This document shows positions 36,925 to 46,042 of a DNA stretch of 64,000 nucleotides, piece after piece (position 1 is the first letter of the stretch; each line of letters starts with the position of its first letter). A program made the translations under genes and the position numbers. The DNA is from Stutzerimonas stutzeri (lineage in GTDB: Bacteria > Pseudomonadota > Gammaproteobacteria > Pseudomonadales > Pseudomonadaceae). The notes beneath the pieces were generated by a model. That model worked only from the letters and a program-made list of their open reading frames with translations. It was not told the DNA's origin and did not search any database. The stretch lies in the NCBI RefSeq assembly GCF_000590475.1, contig NZ_CP007441.1, positions 2,176,660 through 2,240,659 on the forward strand, in the 5' to 3' direction.

Positions 36925-37911
36925 TCAGGCCGTCTGGACGTAGGGGACGGTGTCCGAGAGCAACTGCAGCACGCGACCCACCCGAACCAGGTCTACCAGA
37001 GTGCGCGCCCCGAGTTTTGTCATGACGTGCTTTTTATGCACCTTGACCGTCACTTCCTGCAGGCTGAGTCGGGCGGCGATCTCCTTGTTCAGTTGGCCCG
37101 CAATGAGGCCCAGAAATACCTGTTTCTCCCGTTCACTCAGGGTCGCGAAGCAGGCGCGTAGCGATGTCAGTTGCAGGCTCTGAGCGTGGCGCAGACGTGC
37201 CCGTGACATTGCTTCGCGTACTGCATCGAGCAGCTGCGCTTCGCCGATCGGCTTGGTGAGAAACCCTTCGGCACCTGCCTTCATCGCGCGAACCGACAAT
37301 TCGATGGTGCCGTAGCCGGTCATGAACAGGATCGGGAAGGGCGCGTCGCGCCGGACGAGCTCTTGCTGCAAATCAAACCCGCTGCCTTCGCTTAACCGCA
37401 CATCGAGTAGCAAACAGCCTGGCGCATCGAAGTTACAGACCCGCATGAAGGCCTCGGCCGAGGCATGGCTGGTGGCGGAAATGCCGGCGGCACGCAACTG
37501 GCGCACCAGGGCGGCACGGACCGCTGGCTCGTCATCGATCACATGCACGTCTGCAGTGACTGGTGGGGTTGTGGCTGTGTTGCTCGAAGCGTTGACCGTT
37601 GCCGCCGGGCCGCATTGCACCGAGTGCAGCAAATTCAATCGATAGCCACGGCGCGGTACGGTTTCCAGCAGATTGCGATCGAGACCGAGCGCCTTTCGCA
37701 GCGTTGAGATCTGCACCTGCAGATTGTTTTCTTCGACCACGGTGTTGGGCCAGGCGGCGTCGATCAGCTCCTCCTTGGTCACCAGCCGATTAGGGGCCGC
37801 CAGCAATGATTCGAGAATGTCGAACGCGCGGCTACCGAGGCGCACCGATGCGCCCTCGCGAAACACCTCGCGCCGCTCTACGGATACCCATGCTTCACCT
37901 AGCCGAATCAT
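36925..37911 (-). CDS. response regulator with two DNA-binding domains (OmpR-type wHTH + REC + LuxR HTH)
   Basis: 328 residues. Residues 1-93 form an OmpR/ToxR-type winged helix (RAFDILESLLAAPNRLVTKEELIDAAWP, then LETVPRRGYRLN). A linker of about 25 residues rich in Thr/Asn/Ala follows. Residues 120-235 are a receiver with D126/D127, phosphoacceptor D170 and K220. Residues 256-315 are a LuxR/FixJ helix-turn-helix (LSEREKQVFLGLIAGQLNKEIAARLSLQEVTVKVHKKHVMTKLG). FixJ-type proteins have only the last two; the N-terminal winged helix is an addition. First gene of the signalling operon. Confidence 0.88.
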   Translation of the reverse strand: MIRLGEAWVSVERREVFREGASVRLGSRAFDILESLLAAPNRLVTKEELIDAAWPNTVVEENNLQVQISTLRKALGLDRNLLETVPRRGYRLNLLHSVQCGPAATVNASSNTATTPPVTADVHVIDDEPAVRAALVRQLRAAGISATSHASAEAFMRVCNFDAPGCLLLDVRLSEGSGFDLQQELVRRDAPFPILFMTGYGTIELSVRAMKAGAEGFLTKPIGEAQLLDAVREAMSRARLRHAQSLQLTSLRACFATLSEREKQVFLGLIAGQLNKEIAARLSLQEVTVKVHKKHVMTKLGARTLVDLVRVGRVLQLLSDTVPYVQTA

Positions 37912-38094
37912 GCCGTTACCCGCTTTCTTTCACTCATGTACGTGCTTTCTGATCGCTACCAACAGGCACCCTAGTTGAGAAATCTGACCGTCTCAACCGC
38001 GACCATGGCCGGGGTGCAAATGAGCACAAATATTCAAGGGATGCCCTTATCGGTGTGCTCGAATGACAGGACCAGCCGCATACCTGGACGACCG

Positions 38095-39003
38095 ATGAAC
38101 AGAAGCGAACTGCGCCACCTGGACATGAGCCTGCTGGTAATTTTCGAAGCCCTGATGAACGAGCGAAACCTGACCCGGGTGGGTGAAAAGCTGTTCATCA
38201 CGCAGTCGACCGTGAGCGCCGCATTGAGTCGCTTGCGTGACCTGTTCGATGATCCATTGTTGATTCGCAGCGGCCGGCAGATGGAGCCAACCGCGCGGGC
38301 GCTGCACATCTACGAAGAGCTGCGCCCGGCGCTGGATACCATTTCCTCGGCGGTCAGTCGGGCCAAGGCGTTCGAGCCGGCGACCAGCACCAATGTGTTT
38401 CGCCTGGGGCTGTCCGACGATGCCGAGTTCGGTCTGTTTCCGCAGCTGCTGGCGACGCTGCAGCAGGAGGCGCCAAATATCGTGGTGGTGGTGCGGCGCG
38501 CCAACTACCTGCTGATGCCTGCATTGCTTTCAACCGGCGAGATATCGGTCGGCGTCAGCTACACGACCGATCTGCCTGCCAACGCCAAGCGCAGGAAGCT
38601 GCGCGACATCGGCGTCAAGGTGCTGCGTGGCGATCTACGTCCGGGCCCGCTGACCCTCGACGAATACTGCGCACGGCCGCACGCGCTGGTGTCTTTCTCG
38701 GGCGATCTGTCGGGCAACATCGACCTGGACCTGGCATGCCTCGGTCGCAGTCGACGGGTGGTGCTCGCCGTTCCGCAATTCGGCAGCCTGCGCGCACTGC
38801 TGCGTAACACTGAAATGATCGCTACCGTGCCCGACTACGCGGCGTGCATCCTTGCCGAGGATGGCAGCTTGCGTGCAGACGACACACCCTTCGAGGTCAA
38901 CAGGGCCGAGCTGTCTATGGCCTGGGGCGGTGCCTACGACAGCGACCCGGCCGAAACCTGGTTGCGTGAACACATTCGCCAATCCATGGCTGCACCGGCC
39001 TGA
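38095..39003 (+). CDS. LysR-family transcriptional regulator (NodD/PcpR-like)
   Basis: 302 residues. Its N-terminus (LRHLDMSLLVIFEALMNERNLTRVGEKLFITQSTVSAALSRLRDLFDDPLLIRSGRQMEPTARA) is that of the NodD/NahR/PcpR branch, in which members often respond to aromatic compounds. Effector domain from about residue 95. ATG 38095 gives the usual distance to the helix-turn-helix; upstream in-frame codons lack similarity. It is divergent from the signalling operon and 258 bp upstream of the hydrolase/exporter operon at 39262, which it may control. Confidence 0.86.
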   Translation: MNRSELRHLDMSLLVIFEALMNERNLTRVGEKLFITQSTVSAALSRLRDLFDDPLLIRSGRQMEPTARALHIYEELRPALDTISSAVSRAKAFEPATSTNVFRLGLSDDAEFGLFPQLLATLQQEAPNIVVVVRRANYLLMPALLSTGEISVGVSYTTDLPANAKRRKLRDIGVKVLRGDLRPGPLTLDEYCARPHALVSFSGDLSGNIDLDLACLGRSRRVVLAVPQFGSLRALLRNTEMIATVPDYAACILAEDGSLRADDTPFEVNRAELSMAWGGAYDSDPAETWLREHIRQSMAAPA

Positions 39004-39261
39004 CGGTTCAGTCAGCACACCATCTGAAACCGCACTTTTGTGGCTGGGCTCGCCGCCTAGCCGCGTCTTTTCCCGCCGCTTTGACGCGGTGTGCTCGTGA
39101 CAAGATCCCGCCGAGCCGGCAAGCGCCTGCTCGGAGTCAGCGGCCTGCCTGGCTCCGGAGCGCTGCGGCAAGTACCGGATGCAAAGCAGCACATGCGTGC
39201 AATCCCGCATACGTCGTTACGCCGATAGTGAGGACCTATTCCACCGACCCAGAGATTCCTC

Positions 39262-40080
39262 ATGAGCACGTTCGTAACCCGTGATGGCACCGAGATCTAT
39301 TTCAAAGACTGGGGTACCGGCAAGCCGGTGCTGTTCAGCCACGGTTGGCCGCTAGATGCCGACATGTGGGAATACCAGATGGAGTACCTGAGCAGCCGTG
39401 GCTATCGCACCATCGCCTTCGACCGCCGCGGGTTCGGCCGCTCCAGCCAGCCGTGGAACGGCTACGACTACGACACCTTCGCCGATGACATCGCCCAGCT
39501 GATCGAGCACCTCGACCTGCGCGACGTGACGCTGGTGGGCTTCTCCATGGGCGGCGGCGATGTCACTCGTTACATCGGTCGTCACGGTACGGCGCGTGTC
39601 GCCAAGCTGGCGCTGCTCGGCGCGGTGACCCCGATCTTCGGCCAAAGCGCCGACTTCCCACAGGGCGTTGATGCGTCAGTGTTCGCGGGCATCAAGGACG
39701 GGCTGCTTAAGGATCGGGCGCAGTTCATCACCGATTTCGCGCCGGCCTTCTATGGCATCAACCAGGGCCAGCAGGTGTCCGACGGCGTACTGACACAGAC
39801 CCTGAACATCGCGCTGATGGCCTCCCTCAAAGGCACGTTGGACTGCGTGACGGCATTCTCCGAGACCGATTTCCGCCAGGACATGGCCAAGGTCGACGTA
39901 CCGCTGCTGGTCATTCACGGCGATGCCGACCAGATCGTCCCGTTCGAAACCACCGGCAAGCTCGCCGCGGACATGGTCGAGGGCGCGCAACTGAAAGTGT
40001 ATGAAGGCGCCCCGCATGGCTTTGCCGTGACTCATGCGCAGCAACTCAACGAAGACCTGCTCGCGTTCGTCGCGAGCTGA
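39262..40080 (+). CDS. alpha/beta hydrolase, non-haem chloroperoxidase/arylesterase type
   Basis: 272 residues, cytoplasmic. Catalytic triad: S95 in GFSMGGGDV, Asp in IHGDADQIVPF and His in GAPHGFAVTH. FKDWGTGKPVLFSHGWPLDADMW at the N-terminus and the FDRRGFGRSSQPW segment are characteristic of the cofactor-free haloperoxidase/arylesterase group, which hydrolyse esters and can show perhydrolase activity. Only 6 bp separate it from the MFS gene, so the two form an operon. Confidence 0.86.
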   Translation: MSTFVTRDGTEIYFKDWGTGKPVLFSHGWPLDADMWEYQMEYLSSRGYRTIAFDRRGFGRSSQPWNGYDYDTFADDIAQLIEHLDLRDVTLVGFSMGGGDVTRYIGRHGTARVAKLALLGAVTPIFGQSADFPQGVDASVFAGIKDGLLKDRAQFITDFAPAFYGINQGQQVSDGVLTQTLNIALMASLKGTLDCVTAFSETDFRQDMAKVDVPLLVIHGDADQIVPFETTGKLAADMVEGAQLKVYEGAPHGFAVTHAQQLNEDLLAFVAS

Positions 40081-40086
40081 CCGGCC

Positions 40087-41682
40087 ATGGACCAGGTGCG
40101 CAGTACGACGGCTTCGCCATGGCAGCCGTTGCGGGTCAAGGTGTTTCGCTGGCTGTGGCTGGCGAGCATCGCCTCCAACATCGGCACCTGGATGCACGAG
40201 GTCGGTGCCGGCTGGCTGATGACCTCGCTGTCCGCTAGCCCGCTGGCTGTTGCGCTGGTGCAGGTCGCCGGTGCGCTGCCGGTTTTCATGCTGGCGCTGC
40301 CAGCCGGCGCCCTGGCCGACATCGTCGACAAACGTCGCTATCTACTCGCGGTCCAGCTGTGGATGGCGACCACCGCATTGCTGCTGGCCATGCTGACGCT
40401 GGGCGGGTTGATGAGCGTGACGCTGCTGCTGGTGCTGACCTTCTCGATGGGAATCGGCACTGCGCTGATGATGCCGGCATGGTCCGCGCTGGCGCCGGAG
40501 CTCGTTGATCGCCAGTCGCTGCCGGCGGCGGTCGCGCTGTCGAGCCTCGGTGTCAACGTGGCGAGGGCGATCGGCCCGGCGATTGCCGGTGTGCTGGTCA
40601 GCCTGAGCGGCCCTTGGCTGACCTTTGCGCTCAACGCGGTATCGTTTTTTGCGGTAATCGGCGCGCTGCTGGCCTGGCGCCGTGCGCCGCGCGAGTCGGT
40701 GCTGCCCGCCGAGCGGTTGTTCGGTGCGATGCGGGCCGGTATGCGCTATGCGCGCAGCTCCAACGCGTTACAGGCGGTGTTGGTGCGGACCGCCGCATTT
40801 TTCATCGGCGCCTCCGCGGGCATGGCGCTGCTGCCGGTGCTGGTTCGCCAGGCGCTCGGCGGCACGGCGCTGGATTACGGCGCACTGCTCGGCTGTGTAG
40901 GGCTCGGCGCGGTGATCGGTGCGGTGTTTCTTTCCAAGCTGCGGGCGCGCTACAGCGGCGACCAGATCGTGCTGTTCGCCAGCCTGGCTTATGCCTGCGT
41001 CTTGCTGGGCCTGGCCTGGATCCGCTCGCTGGTGGGTCTTGCGCCGCTGATGCTGATCAGCGGCATGGCCTGGATCGCCGTGCTGTCGAGCCTGCAATTG
41101 GCCGCGCAGACCTCCGTGCCGGCATGGGTTCGCGCCCGTGCACTGTCGGTGTACATCCTGGTGTTCTTCGGCAGTTCAGCGCTGGGCGGCCTCGCCTGGG
41201 GCGCCGTGGCCAGCCATTTTTCACTGACCGCCGCCTTTGCCGGTGGTGGAGGGCTGCTGATCCTCGGCGTGTTGGCACGCTGGCACTTCCCGCTACCTGC
41301 CACTGAGGCCGATGACCTGGCGCCCTCGTTGCACTGGCCAACGCCGCTACTCGACGACGCGCTCGACCAGGAACGCGGCCCGGTGATGATCACCCTCGAT
41401 TACTGCATCGCGCCCGCCGATGCCGGTGCCTTCCGCCACGCCATGCAGGACGTGCGGCGTATGCGAACACGAAACGGCGCGTTTTCCTGGGGCCTGGTGC
41501 AAGACAGCGAAGACCCGCGGCGCTGGCAGGAGTTCTTCTTCGACGAGTCCTGGCTCGAGCACCTGCGTCACCACGGTCGGGTAACCCGCGCTGAACAACG
41601 TATCGAGGCTGAAGCACGTCGTTTTCAGAACCCGAACACATCCATTCAGATTCGCCACATGTTGGCCGCGCCGCGCGGCTGA
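40087..41682 (+). CDS. MFS exporter of the MFS_3 (DUF894) type
   Basis: 531 residues. About twelve transmembrane segments cover residues 20-400 (FRWLWLASIASNIGTWMHEVGAGWLM, then LPAGALADIVDKRRYLL). A soluble C-terminal region of about 110 residues (PVMITLDYCIAPADAGAFRHAMQDVRRMRTRNGAFSWGLVQDSEDPRRWQEFFF) resembles a monooxygenase-like ferredoxin fold and is usual for this family. Related proteins export enterobactin or drugs. Coupled to the esterase gene before it and followed 24 bp later by a ycaC-like gene. Confidence 0.85.
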   Translation: MDQVRSTTASPWQPLRVKVFRWLWLASIASNIGTWMHEVGAGWLMTSLSASPLAVALVQVAGALPVFMLALPAGALADIVDKRRYLLAVQLWMATTALLLAMLTLGGLMSVTLLLVLTFSMGIGTALMMPAWSALAPELVDRQSLPAAVALSSLGVNVARAIGPAIAGVLVSLSGPWLTFALNAVSFFAVIGALLAWRRAPRESVLPAERLFGAMRAGMRYARSSNALQAVLVRTAAFFIGASAGMALLPVLVRQALGGTALDYGALLGCVGLGAVIGAVFLSKLRARYSGDQIVLFASLAYACVLLGLAWIRSLVGLAPLMLISGMAWIAVLSSLQLAAQTSVPAWVRARALSVYILVFFGSSALGGLAWGAVASHFSLTAAFAGGGGLLILGVLARWHFPLPATEADDLAPSLHWPTPLLDDALDQERGPVMITLDYCIAPADAGAFRHAMQDVRRMRTRNGAFSWGLVQDSEDPRRWQEFFFDESWLEHLRHHGRVTRAEQRIEAEARRFQNPNTSIQIRHMLAAPRG

Positions 41683-41706
41683 CCCATCCCAAGTAAGGAG
41701 ATACCC

Positions 41707-42330
41707 ATGAGCAAACCCTACAATCGCTTGAACAAGGACGATGCCGTCGTACTGCTGGTCGACCATCAGGCCGGCTTGATCTCCCTCGTTCAGGACTTCA
41801 CCCCGAGCGACTTCAAGAACAACGTGCTGGCCCTGGCCGCTTGCGCCAAGTTCTTCGAACTGCCAACCATCCTCACCACCAGCTTCGAGCAAGGCCCCAA
41901 CGGCCCGCTCGTGCCCGAGCTTAAAGAGATGTTCCCGGATGCGCCCTATGTAGCCCGGCCCGGCCAGATCAACGCCTGGGACAACGAGGACTTCGTCGCA
42001 GCGATCAAGCGTACCGGCCGCAAGCAGCTGATCATCGCCGGCGTGGTCACCGATGTGTGCGTCGCGTTCCCGACCCTGTCGGCAATCGCCGAAGGCTTCG
42101 AAGTGTTCGTTGTCACCGATGCCTCCGGCACCTTCGACAAGACCGTGCAGCAGGCGGCCTGGGCGCGCATGAGCGCTTCGGGTGCGCAGTTGATGAACTG
42201 GTTCTCGGTTGCCTGCGAGCTGCACCGCGACTGGCGCAACGACATCGAGGGGCTGGGCAGCCTGCTGTCCAACCACATCCCCAACTACCGCAACCTGATG
42301 ACCAGCTACTTCACCCTTATCGGCAAGTAG
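41707..42330 (+). CDS. ycaC: YcaC-like isochorismatase-family hydrolase
   Basis: 207 residues, closely similar to E. coli YcaC along its whole length (AVVLLVDHQAGLISLV, NINAW-type RPGQINAWDNEDFV, AGVVTDVCVAFPTLSAI, ACELHRDWRNDIEGL, NHIPNYRNLMTSY). Catalytic residues D19, R84 and C118 are in place. YcaC forms an octameric amide/imide hydrolase of uncertain substrate. AAGGAG precedes ATG 41707. Last gene of the operon; its end overlaps the convergent AraC gene by 14 bp. Confidence 0.9.
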   Translation: MSKPYNRLNKDDAVVLLVDHQAGLISLVQDFTPSDFKNNVLALAACAKFFELPTILTTSFEQGPNGPLVPELKEMFPDAPYVARPGQINAWDNEDFVAAIKRTGRKQLIIAGVVTDVCVAFPTLSAIAEGFEVFVVTDASGTFDKTVQQAAWARMSASGAQLMNWFSVACELHRDWRNDIEGLGSLLSNHIPNYRNLMTSYFTLIGK

Positions 42331-42778
42331 CGCGGTAGCGGTCTTCGGCCGGCACGTTGACGGCGCGCTGGCCGGGCCGCTTGTTCGCGATCCGGTTGTC
42401 TTGCAGCACGGAGAGCCGCCATTGGCTTGGCGCGCTACCAACCAGGCGGCGAAATACACGTGAGAAGTGCGCTTGATCGGCGAACCCGCAATCCTGGGCG
42501 ATCCGCGTGAGCAGGCTGTCGCCAAGTAACAGCTGTTGTGCTCGCTCGATACGTCTGCGGGTCAGCCATTGCTGCGGCGACAGGCCGGTGGTGCCCTGAA
42601 AAGCGCGTGAGAAGTGACAGCGCGATTGGGCGCATTCGCGAGCCAATTGCGCAATCGACAGGCTGCTGCCGAGGCTGGCCTCGATCAATGCTTTGGCGCG
42701 TTCTTCCTGCCAGACCGATAAGCGATCATTGCGACCTGAACCTGATGCTGAAACTCGTGCGGGTGAATGGCTGCTCAT
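42317..42778 (-). CDS. short AraC-type regulator without ligand domain
   Basis: 153 residues consisting almost only of an AraC DNA-binding module: SIAQLARECAQSRCHFSRAFQGTTGLSPQQWLTRRRIERAQQLLL and RIAQDCGFADQAHFSRVFRRLVGSAPSQW. The first 40 residues are low complexity. Convergent with the YcaC gene and overlapping it by 14 bp. Paralogous to the AraC protein at 30428; both have the same HFSRAF / CGFADQ-HFSR pattern. Probably regulates the neighbouring hydrolase operon. Confidence 0.8.
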   Translation of the reverse strand: MSSHSPARVSASGSGRNDRLSVWQEERAKALIEASLGSSLSIAQLARECAQSRCHFSRAFQGTTGLSPQQWLTRRRIERAQQLLLGDSLLTRIAQDCGFADQAHFSRVFRRLVGSAPSQWRLSVLQDNRIANKRPGQRAVNVPAEDRYRATCR

Positions 42779-42975
42779 CCGATGCGTCTCCCTGTGTCTG
42801 AGATGGCGCTACGGGCCTTACATCTGGCGGGGCACGCCCTGAACGAGGCGTTATAAACCCGGCCGAACGACTGACTCGGCATTCCGAAGCAGGGTCAATG
42901 ATGGCGTCATCGTACGACTCGGCAAACGGCAGGGTAGGGACGTACACGGACATGGTGGGGCCGGATACGGACAGC

Positions 42976-43926
42976 TCAGCCGAACTGGTGGCGATACTGC
43001 GCCGGGGTCAAGCCGAGACGTTCGCAAAACTGGATGCGCATGCAGCGCACGCTGCGAAACCCGCAACGATAGGCGATCGTCTTGAGCGGCAGATCGCTGC
43101 TTTCTAGCAACTGCCGGGCACGGTCGACACGTGCGCTATGGACGAAATCCATCGGCGTCATCCCGGTCTCACCGGAAAAGGTGCGGGCGAAATGGCGAGG
43201 GCTGAGGCCGGCGACCAAGGCCAGGCTGTCGACGCTGAGTTCCTGCTCGAGATTGTCCAGCGCATGTTGATGTGCGCGCGCGACCGGTGAACCCTCCCTG
43301 GCGACTTCGGCTAGCAGCGGGCTGAACTGGGCCTGACCACCCTGACGCTTCATCGCCACCAACAACACCTTGGCCACGTTGACCGCAACGGGCTTGCCGT
43401 GATCCTCCTCGATGATGGCCAGCGCCATGTCGATGCCTGCCGTGACGCCGCCAGAGGTAATCAGCTTGCCGTCACGCACATAGATCCGGTCGGTTTCCAC
43501 TCGTGCGCGCGGGAAGCGCTGCGCGAGTCGCTCGTTGTAATTCCAGTGCGTAGCGACCTGGCAGCCATCCAGCAGGCCCGCCGCGCCAAGAATGAACGCG
43601 CCGGTACATACCGAACCGAAGCTGCTGACGGCCGTACAGGCCTGCTGCAGCCAGGGTTGCCACGCCGAATGGTCACCGTTGTAAGCGCCTGGCCCACCTG
43701 GCACAAGCAAAAGGTCGATGGGGTCGGGGAGGTTCTCGAGGGTGTGATCAGCAAGCAGGCGGATGCCGTTGGAGGCCCGAACTTCGGCCGTAACCACGCC
43801 GATGGTGCACAACTGGTAGTGATCGGTGGGGGCGAGGTATCGGTTGGCGATCGAAAACACATCGGCAGGGCCGAAGATATCCAGCGACAAGACGTCGTCA
43901 AAAAGAAGGATCGCTATACGCTTCAT
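42976..43926 (-). CDS. GlxA-type regulator (DJ-1/PfpI domain + AraC HTH)
   Basis: 316 residues. The N-terminal half is a class I glutamine-amidotransferase-like DJ-1/PfpI domain (IAILLFDDVLSLDIFGPADVFSIANRY) with the elbow cysteine C107 in FGSVCTGAFILGAAGLLDG; the C-terminal half has two AraC helix-turn-helix motifs (LALVAGLSPRHFARTFSGETGMTPMDFV and IAYRCGFRSVRCMRIQFCERLGLTPAQYR). Regulators of this kind control amino-acid, carnitine or amine catabolism. ATG 43926 is chosen; it ends away from the amidohydrolase operon, with which it shares orientation. Confidence 0.88.
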   Translation of the reverse strand: MKRIAILLFDDVLSLDIFGPADVFSIANRYLAPTDHYQLCTIGVVTAEVRASNGIRLLADHTLENLPDPIDLLLVPGGPGAYNGDHSAWQPWLQQACTAVSSFGSVCTGAFILGAAGLLDGCQVATHWNYNERLAQRFPRARVETDRIYVRDGKLITSGGVTAGIDMALAIIEEDHGKPVAVNVAKVLLVAMKRQGGQAQFSPLLAEVAREGSPVARAHQHALDNLEQELSVDSLALVAGLSPRHFARTFSGETGMTPMDFVHSARVDRARQLLESSDLPLKTIAYRCGFRSVRCMRIQFCERLGLTPAQYRHQFG

Positions 43927-44048
43927 GTGGCTGCGTTCGTCGGCTGGCATCGCCCGGAATGCGCAAGCATAGCAAGCGGGCCGGCCTGGAGGACGACGAA
44001 ACGCTGCGCGCGGGATGGCTCCAGCGCGCAGTGGGCACTAAACCAACG

Positions 44049-46028
44049 TTAGAAGGCGAAGCAGGAACAGCCGAAGGAGCCCCAGAACTCTTGGAAGTCA
44101 CTGACAGGGACCTTGGACAGACGTGCCCGTTCATGACTGTGGCTATGTACCGCACAAGGGCCGCTGCATTGATGCACCTGAGCCGCGAGCGGCGCGGTGG
44201 GCTTCCAGTGGCCCGGCACCAGGGCTACCGGTGACCAGTCCGGCAGCACCGGCAGGGACGGCGGCGCCAGTTGATCGAACTCGCCCGCGCCATAGACGAT
44301 CTTGCCGTCGACCACAGTCAGCACTGATTCGAGCCATTTGATTTGCTCTTCCTCGACGCTGAAAAAATCCGCCGAGAGCGCGACCAGGTCGGCCAGCTGA
44401 CCCACCTTGATCTGACCCTTCTTGCCTTGTTCGTTGGAGAACCAGGCGCTGCCGTGGGTGAACAGCTGCAGTGCGATGTCTCGCGAGAGGCCTTGCGGAT
44501 ACAGCTCCATGCCGCCGACCGTCTTGCCGCTGACGAGCCAGTACAAGGAGGTCCAAGGGTTGTAGCTGGAGACTCGGGTGGCATCGGTGCCAGCGCCGAC
44601 CGGCACACCTTCGGCGAGCATGCGCTGGATCGGTGGGGTCTGCTCGGCGGCTTTGGCGCCGTAGCGATCGACGAAATACTCGCCCTGGAAGGCCATGCGG
44701 TCCTGGATGGCGATGCCACCGCCAAGTGCACGCACGCGCTCGATGTTGCGCGGGCTGATGGTCTCGGCGTGGTCGAAGAACCAGGGCAGGCCATTGAACG
44801 GCATGTCGCGGTCGACCTTTTCGAAGACATCGAGCATGCGGCTGATGGATTCGTCGTAGGTGGCGTGCAGGCGGAACGGCCAGCGATTTTCTACCAGCAG
44901 GCGCACCACCGGCTCCAGTTCGTCCTCCATGCTCGGCGCCAGGTCCGGGCGCGGCTCGAGGAAGTCCTCGAAATCGGCGGCTGAGAACACCAGCATCTCG
45001 CCCGCACCGTTGTGACGGAAGAAGTCGCTGCCCTGGCCATAGGTGACCGACCCGGTCCAGCGCTTGAAATCCTCGATCTCTTCCTTGGGCTTCTGGGTGA
45101 ACAGGTTGTAGGCGATGCGCACGCTCAGTTGTCCTTCGCTGGCGAGCTGCTCGATCACCTCGTAGTCGTCCGGGTAGTTCTGGAAGCCGCCGCCGGCATC
45201 GATGGCGCTGGTCACACCGAGGCGGTTGAGCTCGCGCATGAACTGCCGGGTCGAGTTGACCTGGTATTCCAGCGGCAGCTTCGGCCCCTTGGCCAGGGTG
45301 GAGTAGAGCAGCATCGCGTTCGGTCGGGCGATCAGCATACCGGTGGGGTTGCCGGAGCCGTCGCGGACGATCTCGCCGCCGGGCGGGTTCGGCGTGTTGC
45401 GGTCGTAGCCCACCACCCGCAGCGCGGCGCGGTTGAGCAGGGCGCGATCATAGAGGTGCAAGATGAACACCGGGGTGTCCGGCGCCGCCTGGTTGATCTC
45501 CTCGAGCGTAGGCATGCGCCGCTCGGCGAACTGGAATTCGTTCCAGCCGCCAACCACGCGCACCCACTGCGGCGACGGCGTGCGCTCGGCCTGCGCTTTC
45601 AGCATGCGCAGCGCGTCAGCCAGCGACGGTACGCCTTCCCAACGCAGTTCGAGGTTGTAGTTCAGCCCGCCGCGAATCAGATGCAGGTGCGAGTCGATCA
45701 GCCCTGGAACGACGGTGCGTTTTTGCAAGTCGACCATCCGAGTACCGGCCCGACGTAGCGCCATGACCTCGGTGTCGCTGCCGACGGCGACGAACTTGCC
45801 GCTTTCGACCGCCACGGCGCTGACCCGAGGTTTTTCAGGGTCGACGGTGTGGATGCGGCCGTTGTAAAGAATCAGATCTGCGTTCATATGCGCTCCAGCA
45901 GCGAAGTGAGTTGTGCCGGCGGCAGTGCCAGCAAATGGCAAGGAAGACCAGAGCGCGCCGGCCGCGCCAAGCAGCGAGCCGGTGGCAATAAAGCGGCGGC
46001 GGTCTGGGTCGAAGGGTGGCTGCGGCAT
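44049..46028 (-). CDS. Tat-exported amidohydrolase (YtcJ-like)
   Basis: 659 residues. The N-terminus DPDRRRFIATGSLLGAAGALWSSL is a twin-arginine signal, so it is probably exported folded. The core is an amidohydrolase (amidohydrolase_3/YtcJ) domain with the metal motif VVPGLIDSHLHLIRGG near residue 125, FDHAETISP and the late GAGTDATRVSSYNPW. Such enzymes hydrolyse C-N bonds of unknown natural substrates. A C-terminal extension of about 70 residues rich in His/Cys/Pro (VHQCSGPCAVHSHSH) is unusual and could bind metal. Last gene of the minus-strand operon beginning with the isochorismatase at 48865. Confidence 0.85.
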   Translation of the reverse strand: MPQPPFDPDRRRFIATGSLLGAAGALWSSLPFAGTAAGTTHFAAGAHMNADLILYNGRIHTVDPEKPRVSAVAVESGKFVAVGSDTEVMALRRAGTRMVDLQKRTVVPGLIDSHLHLIRGGLNYNLELRWEGVPSLADALRMLKAQAERTPSPQWVRVVGGWNEFQFAERRMPTLEEINQAAPDTPVFILHLYDRALLNRAALRVVGYDRNTPNPPGGEIVRDGSGNPTGMLIARPNAMLLYSTLAKGPKLPLEYQVNSTRQFMRELNRLGVTSAIDAGGGFQNYPDDYEVIEQLASEGQLSVRIAYNLFTQKPKEEIEDFKRWTGSVTYGQGSDFFRHNGAGEMLVFSAADFEDFLEPRPDLAPSMEDELEPVVRLLVENRWPFRLHATYDESISRMLDVFEKVDRDMPFNGLPWFFDHAETISPRNIERVRALGGGIAIQDRMAFQGEYFVDRYGAKAAEQTPPIQRMLAEGVPVGAGTDATRVSSYNPWTSLYWLVSGKTVGGMELYPQGLSRDIALQLFTHGSAWFSNEQGKKGQIKVGQLADLVALSADFFSVEEEQIKWLESVLTVVDGKIVYGAGEFDQLAPPSLPVLPDWSPVALVPGHWKPTAPLAAQVHQCSGPCAVHSHSHERARLSKVPVSDFQEFWGSFGCSCFAF

Positions 46029-46042
46029 CCTGATGGAACTCC

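Noticed and set aside
43399..44052. 217-codon plus-strand frame opposite the GlxA-type regulator
   Set aside because: Fully antisense to an intact regulator with clear domains.
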